Program-made: the position numbers and the translations under genes
Assembly (NCBI GenBank): GCA_913057785.1
Contig: CAJXPD010000067.1
Coordinates: 1-40,700 of the forward strand
Length of the DNA: 40,700 nt
DNA from: an uncultured Lewinella sp.
GTDB lineage: Bacteria; Bacteroidota; Bacteroidia; Chitinophagales; Saprospiraceae
Direction: 5' to 3'
Notes under the pieces: generated by a model
Told to the model about the DNA's origin: nothing
The model's database searches: none
Seen by the model: only the letters and a program-made list of their open reading frames with translations
Shown here: in pieces, positions 34,056 through 40,700 of the stretch
How the letters are laid out: every line of letters starts with the position of its first letter
How positions within the stretch are numbered: position 1 is the stretch's first letter

Positions 34056-34946
34056 CTATTTCTTAGCCAATACGTCTTCAATTTTTGTCAACATGTCCTG
34101 TGCATTTTCGTTTTCCGCCTCTAAATGCAATACCTGTTGATAAGCCGCTTTAGCTAGCTCATAATCTTTCAAGTGAAAATACATTTCCCCCAGACTATCG
34201 TGAACATTGGGATCGTGTCTAAACAATCGGGCATTGAGTTGAAAGGAGAAAAGAGCTTCTTTGTCCCTACCGGCTGCCTTTAATACGTAACCATAAGTAT
34301 TCAACTCGCTACTGGTGTGTACTTCTCGATAGATTTTTCGCAAGGTAGTAGGATAATGCTGCTGTAGGCTATCCAAGGGAACCTCCTGGAAAAGTTGTGA
34401 CAGATAGTTGGCGCCACGGTAGCGAGGAGTGGAAGGAAAGCCGAGGCTGATTTGCGCAAGGTCTGCCTCCATAGAGTTTAAGGGGCTTTCGACGATTCGT
34501 GCTATTTCTTCATCATTTTGCTGAAAAATGAAGGTAGGGACTCGATGGATGTTAAGCCCTTTTTCTTCTCCATCTGGTCCTTGTTTATAGACGGATGATT
34601 TATTGTGGAGTGCCACAAAGTGCAGTTGCTTTCTATCTAAACCCAACTCATCCCAAAGTTTAACAAAGCGAGGAACCCACAGTTTACTATCGCCGCACCA
34701 AGTGCCGAGAAAGATGGTTACTTCCATATCCTGTAATTGGGTTCGAGGGAATTCTTCTCCTAGTTCAGGTTGAAAAGCGTCATAATTACTAGTAAACCAA
34801 TCTTGGAAAGGGGCTTCTTGTAGGTCATTCAGTTGGATTTTTCCCCAGAGATGTTCTTGATTGTTTTTGTCCAAATAGCTCGCTTGGCTATAAGCGGTAA
34901 AACTGGTCAACAGTAGACCTAGCATTAGGTAGCACTTGGTTTTCAT
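34056..34946 (-). CDS. Exported thioredoxin-like protein with C-terminal TPR
   Basis: 296 aa. Signal peptide (MKTKCYLMLGLLLTSFTAYS). Residues about 45-170 form a thioredoxin fold with VTIFLGTWCGDSKLWVPRF and the cis-proline region HRVPTFIFQ. The active-site motif is W-C-G-D-S, one cysteine and a serine instead of C-x-x-C, so normal disulfide exchange is not expected. Residues about 215-296 have two TPR-like repeats (GYVLKAAGRDKEALFSFQLN and SLGEMYFHLKDYELAKAAYQ). Such thioredoxin-TPR proteins are usual in Bacteroidota and their partners are unknown. It has its own -7 box. Confidence 0.82.
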   Translation of the reverse strand: MKTKCYLMLGLLLTSFTAYSQASYLDKNNQEHLWGKIQLNDLQEAPFQDWFTSNYDAFQPELGEEFPRTQLQDMEVTIFLGTWCGDSKLWVPRFVKLWDELGLDRKQLHFVALHNKSSVYKQGPDGEEKGLNIHRVPTFIFQQNDEEIARIVESPLNSMEADLAQISLGFPSTPRYRGANYLSQLFQEVPLDSLQQHYPTTLRKIYREVHTSSELNTYGYVLKAAGRDKEALFSFQLNARLFRHDPNVHDSLGEMYFHLKDYELAKAAYQQVLHLEAENENAQDMLTKIEDVLAKK

Positions 34947-35001
34947 TTGCAGTGAATTTGTAGGCCAATTGGCTGGTGTTTAATTGAAATGATTGTCACT
35001 A

Positions 35002-35009
35002 CAAATGTA
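35002..35009 (-). promoter_or_regulatory. -7 box of the thioredoxin-TPR gene
   Basis: On the minus strand TACATTTG matches TAnnTTTG, within CCTATACAT repeated twice 11 nt apart. Transcription would start near 34995, about 50 nt before the ATG. No -33 TTTG. Confidence 0.45.
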
Positions 35010-35098
35010 TAGGCGATGTATAGGAATGCCTGTTAATGGCTTTCAAATAAGTGCAAATGATATGTTAAGCTATTGGACTGACGTTGTTTGCTTGGTTT

Positions 35099-36787
35099 CT
35101 ATTCCACTTTTGAAAACTTCAGATTTTGTACCCTGCCAGCATCTAGACTGAATCCTGACACCTGGCCATCATTGCTAAAGGTGAAGTTGAACTGTCCGAC
35201 CCGCGCCTGGGTGTAAAGGTCTTGCTTCACCCGCTTCATAGGTTTCCAACCTTGGTTCTTGAGCTTGAGCCAGAGTTGTCTATTCTCTGTTTTGATCTGA
35301 TAGCGGGTGTCCAGTTCGGGAGAATAGTAGCTACCGGATAAATTCTTCATTTCTTCAGCCGTTACGGTTTGCACCTTGATCTGATTAGCACGAGCAACTT
35401 CCCTTCCATTGAATTCTACTGCTAATTGCATGGCATTATCCTTGGTAGCTGGGAAAAAACGAATACCTACTTCATTATCCATTCCTGATAACATAAAGTG
35501 GCGCATGCCCGTTGGTGCTAATGTTCTTTCTCCCCAATCTTCATCAAATAGTCGCAGTGTATCCGCTTTCATGTAGACTTTTAACGGGTAACCAATAGCT
35601 GAATTCCAATACTGACCTTCTACTGCGGCTAGGTGTTTTGGACTAAGCTTGATGATCTTCGGGGGCGCCTGTTTTTTCTTTTCTTTTTTTACAATGGTCT
35701 GCAATTGATCGGCTAGATATATGTCCGCTACTTGCTGGGCTAAATTTTGTGGTAGGAAGTTTTCGAAATTACTGAGGATGATCACCGAAAATTGCTGTTC
35801 AGGAAACTGAACAAAATAAGCTCGATATCCGCCTAATGCGCCACTGTGCGAGATCGTCCTTAATCCTTTATATTCTCCATTCACCAGCGCAAAGGCATAA
35901 TCTACCTCACTTCCATCTTTGTACTTACCATTGGTCAACATATCTTCTACAAAGGCCTGGCCTCTATTTCCTATCTTATTGTTGTAAAGATTTTGATCCC
36001 AAAGGAAGAGATCCTCCACGGTACTATAGAGACCTCCAGAACCCACTAGATCAAAACGCATCAACATGCTATTGAAGCTCCCATCCGAGTTTTTGCCGTA
36101 GGCAAAGGCCCGATTTCGGATTATCCTTCGATTATTATCTCCAAAAATGCTGTTTTGCATGCCAAGGGGTTGGAAGATATGCTTGTCGGCATATTCGCGT
36201 AGACTTAGACCACTTGCTCTTTCTACAATAATACTCATCAGGAAATAGCAAGAGTTGCTATACATATACCGTGTACCCGGCTCGAAATTGAGCTCTTTTT
36301 GTCGGCATATCATATCAAAGATTTCTTCTTCCGGAATTTCTTCCAGATGCGATCTACCGACTAACTCCCAAAGAGTGAGATTGTCGCGGACTCCGCTAGT
36401 ATGATGGATAAGATGACGGATCGTTATTTTGTAACCATAGTCTGGAAACTCAGGGATATAAGTTCGAACATCTGCGTCCAAATCAATCTTGCCTTGTTCA
36501 TCGAGTAACAGCATGCAAGCCGCCACAAATTGCTTAGACACGGAACCAATATAGAATACAGAAGAAGGGCGAATAGGTACATCATGTTCCAGATCAGCCA
36601 TCCCATATCCTCGTTTGTGGATAATTTGTCCATCCTTTATCACTGCCAAGGCACAACCCGGAGAGTTGGTATTTGACCATTCGCTGAATAATTCATCAAC
36701 TCTTTTACTTGCACTATCTTGAGCTACAATGAAAGAGGGTAGAAGGAATAATAGAAAAAGGTGAAGTGAGGAAAGTTGAATTCGCAT
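35099..36787 (-). CDS. Serine hydrolase, beta-lactamase/class C PBP family
   Basis: 562 aa. A signal peptide (about residues 1-22) is followed by a beta-lactamase (PF00144) domain. The catalytic S82-x-x-K85 lies in YIGSVSKQF, Y176-S-N178 in YMYSNS, and the third motif H-S-G in TISHSGALGGYR near residue 322. The last 170 residues form a beta-rich extra domain (LSGSYYSPELDTRYQIKT). This is the EstB/D-alanyl-D-alanine-carboxypeptidase-like group, likely a periplasmic peptidase or esterase; resistance to beta-lactams should not be assumed. No regulator or transporter of peptidoglycan lies next to it. Confidence 0.9.
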   Translation of the reverse strand: MRIQLSSLHLFLLFLLPSFIVAQDSASKRVDELFSEWSNTNSPGCALAVIKDGQIIHKRGYGMADLEHDVPIRPSSVFYIGSVSKQFVAACMLLLDEQGKIDLDADVRTYIPEFPDYGYKITIRHLIHHTSGVRDNLTLWELVGRSHLEEIPEEEIFDMICRQKELNFEPGTRYMYSNSCYFLMSIIVERASGLSLREYADKHIFQPLGMQNSIFGDNNRRIIRNRAFAYGKNSDGSFNSMLMRFDLVGSGGLYSTVEDLFLWDQNLYNNKIGNRGQAFVEDMLTNGKYKDGSEVDYAFALVNGEYKGLRTISHSGALGGYRAYFVQFPEQQFSVIILSNFENFLPQNLAQQVADIYLADQLQTIVKKEKKKQAPPKIIKLSPKHLAAVEGQYWNSAIGYPLKVYMKADTLRLFDEDWGERTLAPTGMRHFMLSGMDNEVGIRFFPATKDNAMQLAVEFNGREVARANQIKVQTVTAEEMKNLSGSYYSPELDTRYQIKTENRQLWLKLKNQGWKPMKRVKQDLYTQARVGQFNFTFSNDGQVSGFSLDAGRVQNLKFSKVE

Positions 36788-36856
36788 CTTGAATTAATTA
36801 ACAATTGTAAACGTGATCAGACTAAAGTTGCCTGCATATTTGTTGCAAAGGAGGTT

Positions 36857-37045
36857 GTTAAGTACTCGGCCATGATTAAACGAACATATCCGTTTAGGCG
36901 ATTTCTGGACTCACCCAACGATGAAAAGCCTCGGCGATGCAGGGGCATCGCCTACGCTTGCCTGCCGTAGGTAGGTTTTTCGCCTCGATTGGGCCCAAAA
37001 CTCAGCCCTAATGAATGTTTGCCTAGTCATGTCCGAGTACTTAAC
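36857..37045. repeat. MITE-like 189-bp inverted-repeat element
   Basis: Outer arms: 36857-36887 and 37011-37045, with a 13-bp perfect terminal part GTTAAGTACTCGG (inverted at the right end) and then about 18 bp of weaker match. The interior has GGCGATGC-AGGG-GCATCGCC (36933-36952) and CCTACG/CGTAGG around a 9-nt loop (36951-36971). There is no ORF of any length and no clear target-site duplication at the ends. It fills most of the 350-nt gap between the beta-lactamase gene and the MFS gene. It resembles a non-autonomous mobile element or REP-like repeat; no second copy is in this window. Confidence 0.55.
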
Positions 37046-37137
37046 TGAAAGCCAGAATGTACAAATCCAGCAATAAGCTGTAGTGTGCAATTTATCATTC
37101 CTCGAAAGTAAGGACTATCTTGCGCAAAATTTTTGGA

Positions 37138-38370
37138 ATGGCTCAAAACGCTAGCGGTAAACGATCACCACTCTTCATCATATTTCTGACAGTATTCATA
37201 GACATGCTGGGGGTGGGGATTATTATCCCAGTCATTCCGGTGATCTTTTTTGATCCCTCTTCTTCCTTTTTTGCAGCAGAGGTGAGCAATACCTATCGAT
37301 CGGTCACCTATGGGTTCTTGATCGCCTGTTTCCCTTTTATGCAGTTTTTTGGGGCGCCGCTCTTGGGAACCATCTCAGATCGGTTTGGCCGAAAGCCAAT
37401 CCTATCGATGTCTTTGGTAGGAACGATGGTGGGTTATTTATTGTTCGCCTGGGCGATTTTACAGCAGAACCTGATCTTACTGTTCATTAGCCGAATGATT
37501 CCGGGATTTATGGGTGGGAATATCGCCATTATCCTTTCCTCAATTGCTGATATTAGTGATGAAGAATCAAAAACTAAGAATTTTGGTTTGGTAGGAATGG
37601 CCTTTGGCTTAGGCTTCATCCTTGGACCTACCATCGGAGGACTTTTGGCTGACGAGACCGTCTACAGTGGCTTCAGCCACGCCACCCCTTTTTGGTTTAC
37701 GGCTATTCTGACTTTATTGAACTTGATATTTGTTCAGTTTGCTTTCCCGGAAACCCTCAAGGAATCTCGGACATCCAGTATCAGCTTATTCAAAGGGTTT
37801 CAGAATATTGCGCTATCCTTTCAAGTCCCCAAACTCAGATATATTTTCTTGGTTGTACTCCTCCTCTCCTTAGGATTTTCCTTTTTCACGCAGTTCTTCT
37901 CGGTATATCTTATACAGGAATTCAGCTATTCTGAGAAAAATATTGGGCTTTTATATGGTTGGATCGGATTATGGTTAGCCTTTACGCAGGGGGTGATTGT
38001 GCGTAAGCTATCAAATCGGTTTAGATCGACCCAATTGTTATCGGTGACGATCTTCGGACTGAGTCTCGCCTTACTCGTGCTATTGGTACCTTCTGAAGCT
38101 ATCTGGTTTTATGTCTTAAACCCTTTTGTAGCCATCTTCCAAGGCACCACCTCTCCCAATATGACTTCTCTGATTTCTTCACAGACGGGACCTGAGCGGC
38201 AAGGAGAGATCTTGGGGATCAATCAATCCATGAATTCCCTGGGGCAAATGATACCACCACTAATTGCTGGCTATATCAATGCAATTGACAGCTCTCTCCC
38301 ATTGATTGCTGCTGCTGGTCTGACCTTCTTAGGTTGGATAATTTTTATGTTGCTGGCAAGGAAGCAATGA
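37138..38370 (+). CDS. MFS transporter, TetA/drug-efflux-like
   Basis: 410 aa from ATG 37138; the frame is open from a TTG at 37120, which adds only six residues. About twelve hydrophobic segments, the first being FIIFLTVFIDMLGVGIIIPV. The family motif DRFGRKP lies in the loop between segments 2 and 3 (GTISDRFGRKPIL), with GFMGGNIAIILSSIADIS as the fourth/fifth segment. Proteins of this type exchange protons for hydrophobic or tetracycline-like compounds. The substrate is not known. A TATCTTGCG sequence just upstream of the ATG resembles the -7 box with one base missing. It is separated from the beta-lactamase gene by the MITE-like repeat. Confidence 0.9.
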   Translation: MAQNASGKRSPLFIIFLTVFIDMLGVGIIIPVIPVIFFDPSSSFFAAEVSNTYRSVTYGFLIACFPFMQFFGAPLLGTISDRFGRKPILSMSLVGTMVGYLLFAWAILQQNLILLFISRMIPGFMGGNIAIILSSIADISDEESKTKNFGLVGMAFGLGFILGPTIGGLLADETVYSGFSHATPFWFTAILTLLNLIFVQFAFPETLKESRTSSISLFKGFQNIALSFQVPKLRYIFLVVLLLSLGFSFFTQFFSVYLIQEFSYSEKNIGLLYGWIGLWLAFTQGVIVRKLSNRFRSTQLLSVTIFGLSLALLVLLVPSEAIWFYVLNPFVAIFQGTTSPNMTSLISSQTGPERQGEILGINQSMNSLGQMIPPLIAGYINAIDSSLPLIAAAGLTFLGWIIFMLLARKQ

Positions 38371-38396
38371 TCGGGCGCGTATCAAGTATGGGGGTT

Positions 38397-38450
38397 GGGA
38401 GTTGAAGGTTCAAAATCGAAAAATGTACAACTTTAAACCTTCAACATCCC
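38397..38450. terminator. Hairpin between MFS gene and BNR-protein gene
   Basis: GGGAGTTGAAGGTT (38397-38410) pairs with AACCTTCAACaTCCC (38436-38450), 14 bp with one bulge and a 25-nt loop in which AAA/TTT can add three pairs. It lies in the 87-nt gap between two convergent genes and probably ends both transcripts. Confidence 0.6.
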
Positions 38451-38457
38451 TAAACTA

Positions 38458-40700
38458 CTATTCTAATTTCAGCGATTTTCGCTCCTTAAACAAGGAGAAC
38501 TGCACCGCTTCTACTTCCTTCTGATATTCCGCGAAGTCCTTTTCAAAGAAAGCATTTATCTTCTCCAAAACAGCTTTCGTTTCTCTTCTAGCCTTCTCTA
38601 AAGTAACCTTTGCCATCTGGCTGGGTTCTCCCTCTACATCAGATAAGTATCGACGTACACCAAATAAGGCTCCCATCACATTGTCGCTAGATCTTTGGAT
38701 GCCTTTTAGACCACTAGGCGTCATGTACAATTTCTCTAACACCTTGATGCTGTCTTGCAATGCTTTGCCAGACTTGGTGATGGCTTTTTTGATCGTATCT
38801 GGTGCATTAACCAAAGCACCATTTACGCGCTGGATGGTCTTGGAGGCGTCCTGTAATTGTTTGAAACCTGCTGTAGCTCTTTCTACGATACTTTGGTAGT
38901 CAGCCGCCATCTCTTCCCGCGTTTGAAGATCGGATAGCTTCACCGTACGGCGAGGATCCGGATGAACGGTCACCATGGTGGAGTCTTTGTCTTCTCCATA
39001 GTTAACCACTACCTTGTAGACGCCTGGAAGCACAGAACCACCGGAAGGTGGATCAGCATTAGGTCGGCGAGGACTTCTTGATGGGTAAGCCACTCCGTTT
39101 CGGTTCAATGGCCAAACGAGGCGATTCATACCTGGTTTGAGGTCACGGCTGAAATGACGCACCGTATCTCCTTTGCTATCCATGATCACGAATTTGGCTT
39201 TCTTCTTACCTCCTTTCTTGGCACCTTTCTTCGGTCCAGCAGCGGAAGGTTCACCTGCCTTTTCAGACTTCTTGGCGTCTTTTTTCACCCAGAGGGTCAT
39301 CATCGCACCCGTAGTTCGGTTGCTTCCTCTAAAGTCCGCATCAGCCGCAAAGCGAATACCCTGATAGCTTCGGTAATTGGCTAGGTAGGCGTCCGGGGCA
39401 TCAAACAAGGCAAACTCCTGATCTAGCACCGCTCCCTTGGTCTGAGCAATCTCACGGATTGGCCGAAGATCATCTAGAATCCATACGGCTCTACCGAAGG
39501 TGCCGATAATCAAGTCATGCTCTCTTGGATGGATCTTCAAATCACGCGTACTCACAGATGGAAAATCATGATTCCACTTATTCCAGTTGTCCCCGCCATC
39601 GATGGTGAAATACAATCCAAAATCCGTACCTAGCCATAGTAGATTCGGTGCCATCGGATCTTGTACGATGGAAAGGGCGTGACCACTAACTTGCTTCTCA
39701 TCAGCTATACGCTTGAAGCTTTTGCCAAAGTCATTGGTGTGAAAGGCCATCGGGCGCCAGTCATTTCTACGATAGTCATTGACGATGATAAAGGCTTCTC
39801 CCTTATTCTTTTGAGACAATTCGATATATGGAATCCAGCTGCCTGCCTTCACGCCTGGCAATTTATCGCCAAGGTTAGTCCAAGATTTTCCGCCATCTTG
39901 CGTCAATTGTAGATTTCCATCATCCGTGCCTACCCAAATTACATTTTTATCCAATGGACTTGGAGCAATGGCAAGGATCGTCGTGTGATTCTCCGCACCG
40001 GTAGCATCGATCGTTAAACCGCCGCTAATGTGTTGCTTTTGCTTGCTAGTGTCATTCGTGGTAAGGTCAGGAGAAAGGATTGTCCAGTTTTCCCCACAGT
40101 CATCGCTATAGTGAACGAATTGACTACCGAAGTACACTCCACAATTGTCAAAAGGATCCTGAGCGATCGCTGCATTCCAGTGGAAGCGGAGTTTGACATC
40201 ATCTGGGTGAACGGGTTTGATAAAGCGTGACTCACCCGTTTCTCTATCCACAAATCCTACATTCCCTTGCTGAGATTGGGCATAAACGTAACGACTATTG
40301 TCCGGCTTGAAGACGAGATCAAAACCGTCTCCAAAGAATACTTCTTGCCAATCTGCGTTGGTGATCCCACCGGCCTTCCAAACAGAGCTTGGTCCAACCC
40401 AAGTCCCGTTATCTTGCATGCCTCCGCCAACATTGTAGGGAATCTCCATGTCGTAATTAATGTGATACAATTGGGCCAAAGGCAAGTTGGTTACAAAGCG
40501 CCAGTTCTTACCTCCATCACGGGAGATATTCAACCCTCCATCATTACCTTCCATCAGCAGATTCGGATTATTAGGGTGAATCCACATGGCATGATGATCC
40601 GGGTGTACCCCGAAGTATGGTAGGATGGTTCGGAAGGTCTTTCCACCATCTTCACTCATATCTACTAAGGAGTGCAGATTATAGATGCGATTTTCATTTT
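38458..40700 (-). CDS. BNR/sortilin-like secreted protein, 5' end cut by window edge
   Basis: 746 codons are visible. The frame is open to the right edge and continues upstream of the first in-window ATG (40659) with plausible residues ENRIYNLHSLVD, so the gene starts outside the window. Repeated BNR/Asp-box motifs (SEDGGKTF, SRDGGKNW, TQDGGKSW, TIDGGDNW) form a sortilin/VPS10-like beta-propeller; GGGMQDNGTW and GTFGRAVWILDD are typical of the bacterial family of about 1000 aa. The last 200 residues are mostly helical. Between them lies a lysine-rich insert (KKGAKKGGKKKAK, at about 39196-39234). No type IX sorting domain is at the C-terminus. The function of the family is not known; a secreted or envelope location is likely. 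Confidence 0.85.
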   Translation of the reverse strand, partial: NENRIYNLHSLVDMSEDGGKTFRTILPYFGVHPDHHAMWIHPNNPNLLMEGNDGGLNISRDGGKNWRFVTNLPLAQLYHINYDMEIPYNVGGGMQDNGTWVGPSSVWKAGGITNADWQEVFFGDGFDLVFKPDNSRYVYAQSQQGNVGFVDRETGESRFIKPVHPDDVKLRFHWNAAIAQDPFDNCGVYFGSQFVHYSDDCGENWTILSPDLTTNDTSKQKQHISGGLTIDATGAENHTTILAIAPSPLDKNVIWVGTDDGNLQLTQDGGKSWTNLGDKLPGVKAGSWIPYIELSQKNKGEAFIIVNDYRRNDWRPMAFHTNDFGKSFKRIADEKQVSGHALSIVQDPMAPNLLWLGTDFGLYFTIDGGDNWNKWNHDFPSVSTRDLKIHPREHDLIIGTFGRAVWILDDLRPIREIAQTKGAVLDQEFALFDAPDAYLANYRSYQGIRFAADADFRGSNRTTGAMMTLWVKKDAKKSEKAGEPSAAGPKKGAKKGGKKKAKFVIMDSKGDTVRHFSRDLKPGMNRLVWPLNRNGVAYPSRSPRRPNADPPSGGSVLPGVYKVVVNYGEDKDSTMVTVHPDPRRTVKLSDLQTREEMAADYQSIVERATAGFKQLQDASKTIQRVNGALVNAPDTIKKAITKSGKALQDSIKVLEKLYMTPSGLKGIQRSSDNVMGALFGVRRYLSDVEGEPSQMAKVTLEKARRETKAVLEKINAFFEKDFAEYQKEVEAVQFSLFKERKSLKLE

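Noticed and set aside
37120..37137. TTG start of the MFS gene
   Set aside because: ATG 37138 is only six codons further and gives the normal MFS N-terminus; a -7-like box overlaps the TTG.
1..40700. CRISPR array, tRNA, rRNA, transposase or prophage genes
   Set aside because: No spaced identical repeats of CRISPR type, no tRNA cloverleaf with GTTCRA, and no protein with transposase, integrase or phage signatures was seen.
38458..40700. Type IX sorting domain at the end of the BNR protein
   Set aside because: The C-terminal residues are helical and charged and lack the FPNP/G-Y-Y pattern.

Overview
The window is about 40.7 kb of a member of the Bacteroidota, most likely of the Saprospiria/Lewinella-like or a related cytophaga-flavobacterial lineage. 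Evidence for this is a type IX secretion C-terminal sorting domain, a PorT-like barrel, an Omp28-type lipoprotein, a GldM-like domain, a DUF3667 protein, an OMP_b-brl_3 TonB-dependent receptor, ribonuclease Y next to zapA, two LytTR two-component systems with 5TM-like kinases, and several matches to the Bacteroidota promoter -7 box TAnnTTTG. The exact genus cannot be told from this sequence alone. Gene density is high and there are no tRNA, rRNA, CRISPR array, transposase, integrase or phage genes. It reads as a chromosomal region with ordinary housekeeping genes and a few accessory genes.

Layout. 1-1376 (minus): a DUF429 predicted nuclease that runs off the left edge, behind a Crp/Fnr regulator. 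1591-3414 (minus): dnaX. 3664-7129: a zinc-ribbon DUF3667 membrane protein facing a secreted CAP plus OmpA-like protein. 7298-10778 (plus): a three-gene run in which NAD+ synthetase (nadE) lies between two different ADP-ribosylglycohydrolases, behind a good TTTG-N20-TATATTTG promoter. 10759-16395: a LytTR response regulator and its kinase, divergent from a TonB-dependent receptor and a membrane-anchored AraC regulator; the divergent promoter region has a perfect 12-bp direct repeat with a 20-bp period, as expected of a LytTR operator. 16597-22060: an SRPBCC protein, a fatty-acid hydroxylase fused to two DUF2147 domains, and a UvrD-type helicase with an iron-sulphur RecB-like nuclease domain. 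22253-25929: an Omp28-like lipoprotein, a SnoaL-like protein, a second LytTR system and a small exported GldM-like protein.

26083-31136 (plus) is the housekeeping core: pheT, a coiled-coil protein at the ZapB position, zapA and rny. The 158-nt gap between zapA and rny holds an extended hairpin that could be a 6S-like RNA. 31195-34946: a type IX secreted protein, a PorT-like protein and a thioredoxin-TPR protein. The 599-nt gap at 32725-33323 contains what looks like an independent small RNA gene on the minus strand, with a -7 box, two long helices and a perfect intrinsic terminator, and a 32-codon ORF with a Shine-Dalgarno-like sequence inside it. 35099-40700: a serine beta-lactamase-like hydrolase, a 189-bp inverted-repeat (MITE-like) element, an MFS exporter and a large BNR/sortilin-like secreted protein cut by the right edge.

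The best leads for something new are the minus-strand RNA at 32892-33114, the LytTR operator at 12594-12625, the nadE/ADP-ribosylglycohydrolase cluster and the desaturase-DUF2147 fusion. All functional statements rest on motif reading by eye; no database search was run.
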